Below are positions 53,713 to 64,000 of a stretch of DNA of 64,000 nt, in pieces. The notes beneath the pieces were generated by a model. That model did no database searches. It was not told where the DNA came from and saw only the letters and a list, made by a program, of their open reading frames with translations. This DNA comes from Glandiceps talaboti. Taxonomy: Eukaryota > Hemichordata > Enteropneusta > Spengelidae. The stretch lies in contig NC_135570.1 of NCBI RefSeq assembly GCF_964340395.1, forward strand, positions 9,761,322 through 9,825,321, given 5' to 3'. Made by a program: the position numbers and the translations under genes. Numbering within the stretch: position 1 is the stretch's first letter; every line of letters starts with the position of its first letter.

Positions 53713-55466
53713 ATGGAAACATCTGATGTGACAGCTGACATACAAGCTGAGTTAGACAATCTGTTAGCTGGCGCCCTGGACAAATCAACCATATTGACAG
53801 TTACTCCCATTGCTGAAGCTACATCCACCACATCTACCGTTCCGGTCAATGTCAATATCGCAAGTACAGCAACAACTCCTGTACCTGTAAGTTTGACATT
53901 AGCAAATCCAGCCATGACTACCACTGCATCACAGGGACAAGTTTCCAATGCCAGTAGTACAATGAAGAGCAGTGTTGTAGTCTGTTCTGCAACGACGTCA
54001 CCTCAAAAAATTGTGACCGTCTCACAAGGAACTAAACCCATTGCACCGACTACCCCACCAAGAACAATAGCAGGTATAAAAAGACCTGCTCCTACAGGAA
54101 CAGGACAGTATGTGACAAAAGTTATAATCACGAAAAACCCCACAATGGTGCACCGACCAGTGTCAAATGCAGTGACAGTTACGAATGTTTCATTGACACA
54201 AGTGCCAAGTTCAATGGTACAGACATTAACACAATGTTCATCACCTGTAAAACTAGTAACTGTATCACAAGGCAGTCTTACAACTAAAGGTATTGTGTTA
54301 GCTTCACCCACTAAACAAAATCAATTAGCACCTGCCAACAAGATAGCAATATCTCCTTTGAAAAGTCCAGTCAAGACAACAACCAAGTCTATTACAGTCA
54401 CTACACCCAAGAAAATTGCACCTGCTCCAATACATGTTCCGGGACAGATAACAAATCAGGCTGCTTCTGCAGTTATGAATGCTACTCTGATTGGAGGATC
54501 ATCAGGGATTTCCACGGTAACGGTGACTAAACCGATGTCAACAACTCCACAAGTTGCCACGGTTACAGTAAGTATTGTTTTACTGTGCAGCTATGCAATG
54601 GTCTGGACTGAGAGAGGGATGGCTAAGAACTCATGACATTTGTCAATGTTAGATTTCTCTTTACAACTAATGGAAAATACCATCAAATTTAGATTTGAAA
54701 AGAATGTACCAAATTGAAAAATATAAGTCAGTCTTATATGATGCAGGAAAAGGGAACAAAATATACATGTAGATACAAACATTTGCTGACTATGTTACAC
54801 TTGGGTTGTGTGACAGTGATTTGGAAAATGGTCTGAACACATCATGTACCCAACATTGCACCATAGTCAAAAACAAATGTTGGATGTCTTGATGATAATT
54901 TGATATGAATTAGTCCAAACCTGGCCATAATTTGACAAATGGCCTGTATTTTGGGAGTTGGTATTTTTCAGTTCCAGAGATATGTATCATCAGATATCTG
55001 GTGATGATGAAAGTTACTTATCCCATGGACTAATCGTTATAATATTGTGTTTTACAGAGTGGTGGTAAACCAATTGCTGTTCATGCTGTAAACTCTAAAG
55101 GAGCCATACCGTCATCAATGCAGCAAATACAAGTACCTGGTAGTAAGTTTACGTATGTCAGGCTGGTCAGTTCAGCTGCTACCAATGCCACCAATACAAT
55201 CAGTAAGTACCCCATAGTGTAAACTATGTTTTATCAAACCACCCAATTGTACCCCAGAGAAAATGGTTTAGGCTAACATCTACTCTTCCACAAAGTTTTG
55301 GAGTCACAAAACTTTCACCAAGAACAAATTCTTGGGGTATGTGTAATTCTTTTACTGAAGGTATCATGAGTGAAAAAAAAAAAGCAGCGATGGTCATGAT
55401 GATGCTGATTGTGATGAGGATGATGTTGGTTATTGTGGTGATAGTGATGATGATGATGATGATGAT

Positions 55467-55549
<83 letters not shown>

Positions 55550-58500
55550 CGATGACGATGATTTACAATGTAGACACCTTGCCTTTGTATATAATGGAAA
55601 TTGTATACTAGTATCCTAAAAAACATATTTTCTTTACTGTCTAGCCAAACCCATAGCACCAGTTCCAAAAGCAATCCAACCAGCAACTGTTACAGTGGCA
55701 TCAAGTGGTCAGCAACAGATTGCACCAGTGCCAGTAGGTGGGCAGGTGAAAGTTGCAGCTGTACCAATAGCACCTGCACAACAGGTTAGTGTTACAACTG
55801 TACCTATGGCACCTATACGTTTGTTTAATCCATAGAACTTGAACCTTAGAGAGATTGAACAGCTTGCTGTAAAGACCATAGCACTAACAAAACAAATAGT
55901 TGATAGAGTATTTGATGGGTCATACTGTGTAAACAATTATAAATGATTAGTAACTTGTAACATGCCTAATGTTTGTGATACAGGTGATCAAACCATCTAC
56001 TGCAGTACCTATTGCTGTGAGTACATCACAACCAGGCAGACTGTTGATGCCAGCAAATGCGTTACCACCACTCAGACCTGCTACACAACCAGGTGTAGCT
56101 CAGCTTCCCGCTGGTACAACTGTCTTTGCCACAGCTGGTCCTGGGAATGTTGTACAGGGATATGCTGTTGTACCAGCACAGTTTGTAGCCCAGGTAAGAA
56201 ACTCATGATGACTGCAAAAACAGAAGTGTGTAGGAATTCATGGTGTGGCTTGAACTTTCGCAAATTAATTTACAATTTTTGAAAGCATCTAAATAATTGT
56301 ATCTTTGTGCAACGTATGTTTGATTAGTCCATGTTCAGAGGAAAGTTTGTTAAAAGAACATAAATTTCACACTTCGATAGGCTACTATATTTTGCATGAG
56401 AGACAGAGAAAAGGGTTGAGAGCATCTGTCTTAGTCTTGTTTACATGTTGTGTTGTAATCTTACCTCAAGTAGAACAGTTTTACATTAACATAAGGATAA
56501 CATGCAATAGAGAAGAACAAGTTCATGAGAGAGACCTTCCATAAGGTATTCCGTTTCAGGACACCTCCCTTAGGTGTCATAGGCCAGAACAGTTTCAGGA
56601 GACCTCCCTTAGGTGTCGTAGGCCAGAACAGTTTCAGGAGACCTCCCTTAGGTGTCATAGGCCAGAACAGTTTCAGGAGACCTCCCTTAGGTGTCGTAGG
56701 CCAGAACAGTTTCAGGAGACCTCCCTTAGGTGTCGTAGGCCAGAACAGTTTCAAGACACCTCCCTTAGGTGTCGTAGGCCAGAACAGTTTCAGGACACCT
56801 CCCTTAGGTGTCATAGGCCAGAACAGTTTCAGGACACCTCCCTTAGGTGTTGTATGCCAGAACAGTTTCAGGACACTTCCCGTAGGTGTTGTAGGCCAGG
56901 ACAATTTCAGGAGGCCTTCCTAATTAGGTGTCCTAAGTCAGGACAGTTTCAGGACACCTCTCGTGGTTGTCTTAAATCAGGATGGTTTCAGAAAGGTTTC
57001 AGGAGGCCTTTCTTAGGTGTCACAAGTCAGGACAGTTTAAGAAGTTCTTTATGAGAAATATGTATAACAGATGATCCAAGTTTAGACAGTTTCTGTATTG
57101 TATTAGCTGGATTTTGTTTCATGTCCCTTATATGATTATAATTAACCTTTGATTATAGCTTCAACAACAACAGCAACAGAAGCAGCAGCCACCAGCAGCA
57201 ACAGCAGTGACAGCAGCAGCAGCAGCAAGCAGCTATGTTCCGATAGCAACCAACAACTATCAACAATCCACTGTTTCAAGGCATCCTGCTTGTATCAATG
57301 GGTATGTATGTTATGTTGAATACCATTGTGAATCTGAGTCTATTCAACTGTAATCAAATTTTAAATTTGAGTATTAGTAATGTGAGAGAGAGAAAGAAAG
57401 AGAAAATGTGAAGTAATTCAGAGGATTTACATCCTAACAAAAACTCAAAAAATGAATGAGGTGTTTTTCTCTTGCAATATGCATCCATTTCAAATACTGT
57501 ATTATACATGGTGTATATTAATTGTAAATGACCAAGATCTTGTTACCATGGTAACTGAGAAGGAGACCTACTATTTCATATGTATAGCGGTATTTTCAAT
57601 TATTGTATATTTGTAAGGGTATATATCTAATGAAAGCTTACCAAATTCAGGTAGATAGTATTCACTTTCAATAACTAGTGTTCCTTTTTTCATTGTTTTT
57701 TGGATTTTTGGTACTTTCAGCTCTGTACAGCCAGAACAGCCAGGAGCACGGCCTAGAAAACCATGCAATTGTACCAAATCACAATGTCTCAAATTGTAAG
57801 TAATATCAATAAATACTTTGTATCTCAAGGAGACTTCCATATTTTGGCGGCAATACAAGCCTGCTATACTGTATGGACGTGATGTGGACAATAAAGAATA
57901 CAAATAAAGAATTTGACCTTAGTTTCATTTTAAAATCAATATAATTACATGGTCACAGGTAGTCGGCCTTATTGATTAATATAACCAGTAACACTTTTTA
58001 AATTCACCAAACTTTTACTTGTATGTCCTTCCTTTCTATCTGATAGTATATGTATTTTGATTTGATTATGGTAGTTGAGATACAAACTCAAGAGCAAGCA
58101 CTGACTTGAAAAACAAATCTTTGGTCATAATTTGAAAAAAGATAAAAGTGAGATTTATGTAGCTTTTTCTATGTAACTAAAACCATATCATAAACCTACA
58201 TGTCTTTAAGCCCCATCCATAATGATGTCCTTGCAATTACATGTAAATCCACTCTGGCAGTGTTTTAGTTTGAAATTAAAAAAGCTGTCTACAAAATCTA
58301 TTTTTGCATAAAAAGGACACAAAACGGAACTGTGAATGTACTTCAGTATTTTACTTGATTCTCGTCCAAAGTTTGCAAACTTTAATGAGCCAAACATGTG
58401 CAGCTTTATAATGACCAATACATGTAAGCCTAGAGCAACTAGTAAATATATTCATCACGCATACACCAAAAGGCGTAATCATTTGTATATTAAATCGTTG

Positions 58501-61024
58501 TCATGTTACTTTTCTTTACTTGTTATGATTGTACTCTTTCCATTTTCCAGTTACTTTAGAATAGTTATTTAATATCACAGAGACAAATAAGGCCAATGGA
58601 CTGGGTGATGTATAAACTTTTTCTTCTTTTTATTGGTAATTTGTAACTGTATATTCACATGTCACTATAATAAACAACTCTTACTATTATTTCAGGTACT
58701 GTGACTGCTTTGCTAATGGTGAGTTCTGTAACAACTGTAATTGTACAAACTGTTCCAATAACTTGGACCATGAGACAGAGCGGGGTAAAGCTATCAAAGC
58801 CTGTCTTGATCGCAATCCTTTGGCGTTCCATCCCAAGATTGGCAAAGGAAAAGATGGGGAAGCTGAAAGGCGGCACAACAAAGGCTGCAACTGCAAGAGA
58901 TCAGGCTGTTTAAAAAATTATTGTGAATGTTACGAGGTAAGTCATCACTGTTTGTGGACTTTAATACAGCAAATATACAAACTCAGTAGTAGAATCTTGT
59001 ATTAAAAGTTGTAGACATCAAGTTTAGTATCGAATTGAACTCTTGTCCGTACCTTCAGTCTTTGTCAACAGATTGACAAACTTCCAGGCACCTATGACCC
59101 CTTATTAGGCTCACATGTCATAGGTCATCTGTGTGGAATCTGTTGACAAAGATTGGAGTGTGCAGTTGAAAATTTCAGGTAAAATTTTCATGTTTGTATT
59201 TGGAACAAAAGTTCAATTCGATACTATAGTCTACCAACACAGATGAATTTTCATTTGAAGTATAGTATTTGCCCATTGTCTCTGCATAAATAAGATATAT
59301 GGTCATATGTCGACGTCAGTCCTTTCATTCATAACATTTGAATCAATGATTTATTTCAAAAGTAATACATATACACATGAATTATCTTGAAGTTCAAATC
59401 ACCTTTGACAGATAGATGGTCATGTTTGTCTGAAAAAAAACCTTTAGTACACTAGTTGGGGAATATGTCTGTGATGAAGACTTGTTTTCCATCGAATTCT
59501 CTTTACGTATTTCAGGCAAAAATAATGTGTTCATCATCCTGTAAATGTGTTGGGTGTAAGAATTTTGAAGAGAGTCCAGATAGAAAGACATTGATGCACC
59601 TTGCCGATGCAGCAGAAGTACGTGTCCAGCAACAGACAGCAGCCAGGACCAAACTTTCTTCACAAATACAAGATCTTCCTGCTAAACCATCAGCAGTAGC
59701 TAATTCTGGTGAAAGGTTTGTGTTACATTTGTGTCATTTTGTCATTGTCATAGAAATATGACAGAACCCCATGACATGTGATTGCAAGTGTGGCGTACTT
59801 GGGATATTTGTACTCACGCATGCACTGTTCTCTGTGGCAACAGAAAACACAGAGTACCACACTTGAACTCACACAGCACAGGGTTTATAGTTATTACACA
59901 TGTTTAAACGAAACAGCAAATTTCTGTAAAAATTATACCAGTACTGTGGGATAACATGCTTTTGTGTACAACGAACGATCAGCCCTCATTTGAGCTCCTG
60001 TTTCCCAGAATGCCTTATCCCAGTGTACAGTAGACCTCTTCTAAGCCAGACATGCTAATTTTTATGTCTCTGTTAGAGAGGTTGTGCAATGCAGAATTGA
60101 TGAAATTATTGTGCTGGGTCCCTAACTTGTATAAAAAAATGCAGATAAGTTGAAGATCAGTTGTGCCTTTGTTCCCCTTTGACATATATATTTATTAGTA
60201 ACTACACAGGCATTGATAAAGTTGTAAGAATTTCCAATATTTTGACACTTAGTTTGAATGTTAAGATTGCAACTCTTGTCTTGTTGTAGGCTTCCATTTT
60301 CATTTATAACATCAGAGGTTGCCGAGGCAACATGCCAGTGTCTCTTAGCTCAAGCTGAAGAAGCAGAGAGTTCAAATTTGGCTCAAGCAGAAGCCGAAAA
60401 GATGATTCTAGAAGAATTTGGAAGATGTCTTCTACAAATAGTTCATTCAGCTAGTCGGACGAAAGGTAATACCACTTCTTGGGTACTCTGTGAATAGCTT
60501 TGTCTATGCTTTTAAATCATTATATTTCCTGGAAAGATGAAAATAATCTGATTTCTTGAACATGACGTATCACCTTCAATTAGGTTATTTAAGACTTAGT
60601 ACATCTCACACAAGGTGTTTTGTTACAAATGACATAAAACAAAATACCGACATTGATAGCATATAAAATGATATATTTTATCTCACTTTGAACACAAACC
60701 AACATCACTGTCAGATGAAACAAGGTTCAAATACAGAACTTTAGATTTGTTTTCACAATGAGATACAATGTAACATTTCTCGTGTGTGCATTATCAGTGC
60801 CTGTATTTTGTTTGTGTAATTCAGCAAAAAAAGTTGTGAGATATAACAAACATTGTGTCATCTAATGGAGACTCTATAGTCTTTCTGGTTTGGTAGTAAA
60901 TAAATAGAATTATAGTCAAATACAGATTCTGTACTTCAAAATGCTGACATTGTTCATACAACATTGTTATATTTTTCTATGTTTTCCTTTACCTTCAGCA
61001 CAACAGCAACAGTCGACATCCTGA
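53713..61024 (+). CDS. LIN54: LIN54, CHR-binding subunit of DREAM/MuvB (10 coding exons)
   Basis: Tesmin-type CXC DNA-binding protein that anchors the MuvB core (DREAM, MMB) to CHR elements in cell-cycle promoters. Coding exons: 53713-54567, 55058-55202, 55645-55784, 55984-56193, 57159-57301, 57721-57795, 58696-58936, 59516-59715, 60290-60465, 60999-61024 (TGA 61022-61024). They total 2211 nt, 736 aa; human is 749 aa. The N-terminal half is Thr/Ser/Val-rich and low complexity, with the conserved [11 protein letters not shown] motif. A Q/A-rich stretch is in exon 57159-57301. CXC1 (about residue 513 on: [18 protein letters not shown]) and CXC2 ([19 protein letters not shown]) keep the minor-groove tyrosines (Y524, Y598). 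The helical C-terminus includes [20 protein letters not shown] and [12 protein letters not shown]. An upstream in-frame TAG near 53630 supports the ATG. All phases join. Confidence 0.96.
55372..55562. repeat. (GATGAT/GATGAC)n trinucleotide-type microsatellite
   Basis: In the LIN54 intron between exons 55058-55202 and 55645-55784. Frames read poly-Met on one strand and poly-His on the other; neither is a gene. Confidence 0.95.
56555..57045. repeat. 39-bp minisatellite open on both strands, LIN54 intron
   Basis: About 12 copies of GGACACCTCCCTTAGGTGTC plus ATAGGCCAGAACAGTTTCA. Each unit has the palindrome ACACCTccctTAGGTGT-like (ACACCT/AGGTGT). Since 39 is a multiple of 3, both strands show long frames ([26 protein letters not shown]). 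It sits between exons ending 56193 and starting 57159. Confidence 0.9.
57721..58936 (+). CDS. LIN54: LIN54 exons with the two CXC zinc-binding domains
   Basis: Exons 57721-57795 and 58696-58936. They contain the first Cys-rich CXC block, a linker ([20 protein letters not shown] with a conserved KIGKGK), and the second CXC block. The junction splits the Leu codon before the key Tyr of CXC1. All metal-binding cysteines that I can align are present. Confidence 0.95.
59040..59225. repeat. Dispersed repeat, second copy (see 22872-23060)
   Basis: Shares TTGACAAACTTCCAGGCACC, TATGACCCCTTATTAGGCTC, CAGTTGAAAATTTCAGG and GGAACAAAAGTTCAATTCGA. The (TTTGTG)n expansion is absent here. Confidence 0.6.
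59757..59895. mobile_element. MITE family 3, copy 3 (LIN54 intron)
   Basis: ATGACAGAACCCCATGACATG ... GCACAGGGTTTATAGTTAT, with TACTTGGGATATTTGTACTC and its partial inverse. Confidence 0.5.
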
Positions 61025-61860
<836 letters not shown>

Positions 61861-64000
61861 GTTGACAACCATGCAAAGCACAGAGGTTTTGAACCAGCAA
61901 TTTCACAAACATTAAATGTGATTTTTTTATAACACAGTAAAAGTAACGGAATAACAATAGACCCAACCCACTTGATTAGTAAAATTTTGACGCACTCTTA
62001 CAAAGGGGATTCAAACTGAATTGCAGAGTTCTACCAGATCATAAAAAACAAGATCCAAACTGTTATATAGCAGGTTTTAAAAATGAATTTTAGAACATTT
62101 TATTTATAAATTGATGTCGTGACCATGAGGTCCAGAAAATCAAACAATGTGTATGTGTACAACTTTATAGAAGAGTTTAGTCACCTTGTTTTTGATCATT
62201 GATCCAGCCATGGTACACATCATACTAAAGACTGAAATATTTTGGTAGTCCACAATCAAAACAAATTATAATGAGCATATAGGGATGATTTCAACTTTGT
62301 TGACTTCCTAAGATGTTATTATTTACAAGTAGTATTTTTTTTTTTTTACCCCAAAGCAGCTTAGTATCTTGTAATGATTGTACCATGGAATGGTATCACA
62401 GTATAGATTTAAAGGACCATGTTTCAATCCTGGGTCAGCACATTTGTCTTGTCTTATCAGTGGAACTACAAGGATTGCTATTGTTACTCTTTTGTTTTGG
62501 ACCAACTTTTCTCAATGGCTCTACCAGACAATTATTTCATACATCAATTTAAATTCTAATCCAAAGTGGGCTTGTAACACAAATGAAAACATCGCAATAA
62601 GTATCAGTGTTTTTACTGTGGGTTTGGAACCTCGGTAACAACCTACAGTATGGGGTGGGGACATCTTGTGAAAAACATGAATAGATTTTGATACCTTTTA
62701 CTAATACTTTAGCGGGGAAATGCAGTAATACACTTCAGGAAGTCAGGTAAATTATGTCTATGACCCATCCTTGACAAAAACACGAAATGAACTTCCTTCA
62801 ATGCTTATCGTGACAAAGTTTAGTTTCATATAGAGTATGGCATCTATTATGATTCTGTAATTGAGTTTCCACTTGTCTTCATACATGTCTAAAATGCCCT
62901 CACCATCTTACAAGAAAACTGCAATTTCTCAAGCTGTTGGTGCTTATTTTGAGTACGTAAAGAGCATTAACATTTGCTTTAAATGTATTTCATATTGATA
63001 AATGTATGTCCTATAACAAAGGTACTAAATATAATCTAAGAAAAATGTGTGGATTGTCGGAAGCTATGATTGTAGAGTCTATCACAGACTTGGCCTTAAA
63101 TAGTGATTTCTTGATATTTAACCATAAATTGTAAGCATATATCCCATAGCAACCATTTTGTGAAACTGTATTTTGTCTTTAGTCAGACAGCCATGTACAT
63201 GATTGATATTTGATCGTTGAAATCAAACCGTTTGTGTTTCATGTTTAAGATCTATACCTGACCTGTACTATTAGATTGCAAGTTGCTGTCTGAGGATACA
63301 AGTCAAAATATTCACTCCATGTGATAGGTTGAGAAAGTAAGGCCTTTGAGCAAATTACCATATAACATTGTAGGGGTACAAAACTGAAAGTGTTGGGTTT
63401 GCTCAAAAAGACATTGAATGTGTTTGATTTGAAGTCTGTGAACTGCAGTGTAAAGTTTTTGAGTGGTTATGGTATGTGATGTAAATCTACATCTCATAGT
63501 CAAGTATCCAAATATGGTCATCAACATCTCATCCAAGTATCCAAATATGGTCATCAACATCATCCAAATATCCAAATATGGTCATGAAGCAAATTATTTA
63601 TTTAAATGAAACAACACCTTCCCCCTCTCTCCCCAACAAATTGACAATGCACTATGGACATACATTGGGTAACTGATGATGCATGGCCTACTAGCCGTCT
63701 TATAGATATGTTGGTGCTTTTAACATAGTTATCTTTGGCAAAGTCTCATTACCTGAAATAGAAGTTAGAATTTGACCACTTTAGGTATCATACAAATATC
63801 CATCGTTTGATTTCTTAGTCGACACCCTAACTTCAGCTCCATACATGCATTACTATAGTAAGACATTTTTACAAGTCAACCTTTTTGTTCTGCATTGAAC
63901 ATCTAGGTCTAGCATGATGTAAAAGTTATTACAGGTACTCAGAATCACATTCAGTTTTGTTTGGCTTCTTAGACATGATGCAAACATAGTCTGGATGCCA
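61861..64000. other. Distal region with no gene seen
   Basis: AT-rich. It holds a dispersed-repeat copy at 62385-62565 (also 35113-35300: TTGTTTTGGACCAA, CTACCAGACAATTATTT) and a three-copy 35-bp repeat with CCAAATATGGTCATCAACATC at 63487-63590. No exon was recognised on either strand. Confidence 0.5.

Noticed and set aside
54003-54311. 102-residue minus-strand frame opposite LIN54
   Set aside because: Antisense shadow of the large LIN54 exon, without start context, splice signals or homology.
55315-55686. Poly-His protein
   Set aside because: GATGAT/GATGAC microsatellite in a LIN54 intron.
56461-56923. 132- and 147-residue repeat proteins on opposite strands
   Set aside because: Same 39-bp minisatellite read in both directions inside a LIN54 intron. 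Neither matches LIN54 or a known family.

Overview
The window is nuclear DNA of an animal. Genes are split by many GT-AG introns, intergenic spacers are short, and there are abundant microsatellites, minisatellites, short foldback/MITE-like elements and a LINE tail. I read four protein-coding genes exon by exon, and all splice phases agree. Protein similarity and gene content suggest a non-vertebrate metazoan, perhaps an invertebrate deuterostome (amphioxus or hemichordate). The sequence alone does not prove the species.

Layout: (1) Positions 27758 down to 1440, minus strand: a prosaposin gene (PSAP) of 24 coding exons. The protein is 810 aa: signal peptide, N-terminal saposin-A domain, EIGHT saposin-B domains (vertebrate PSAP has four), and C-terminal saposin-A domain. 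(2) About 28.1-36.72 kb, plus strand: a peroxiredoxin-like 2A / selenoprotein U gene. It has an in-frame TGA in a U-x-x-C redox motif and a complete SECIS hairpin at 36521-36589 in the 3'UTR. It also has two adjacent 115-nt versions of one exon that must be mutually exclusive. (3) 48349 down to 39195, minus strand: COPS4 (COP9 signalosome subunit 4), 10 coding exons, 404 aa. (4) 53713-61024, plus strand: LIN54, the DNA-binding subunit of the DREAM/MuvB complex, 10 coding exons, 736 aa, with both CXC domains intact.

The genes form two divergent pairs, PSAP<->SELENOU and COPS4<->LIN54, each sharing a short spacer. The COPS4/LIN54 spacer carries a CDE-CHR-like arrangement (GGCGCG, 4 nt, TTTGAA). 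CHR is the element LIN54 itself binds. COPS4 and LIN54 are also neighbours in vertebrates.

The most notable observations are the selenocysteine codon plus SECIS, the mutually exclusive exon pair in the same gene, and the eight-saposin precursor. There are also several minisatellites that copied exon ends with their splice sites, making arrays of decoy splice sites next to real exons. The last about 2 kb (61.9-64 kb) shows no gene I can support.
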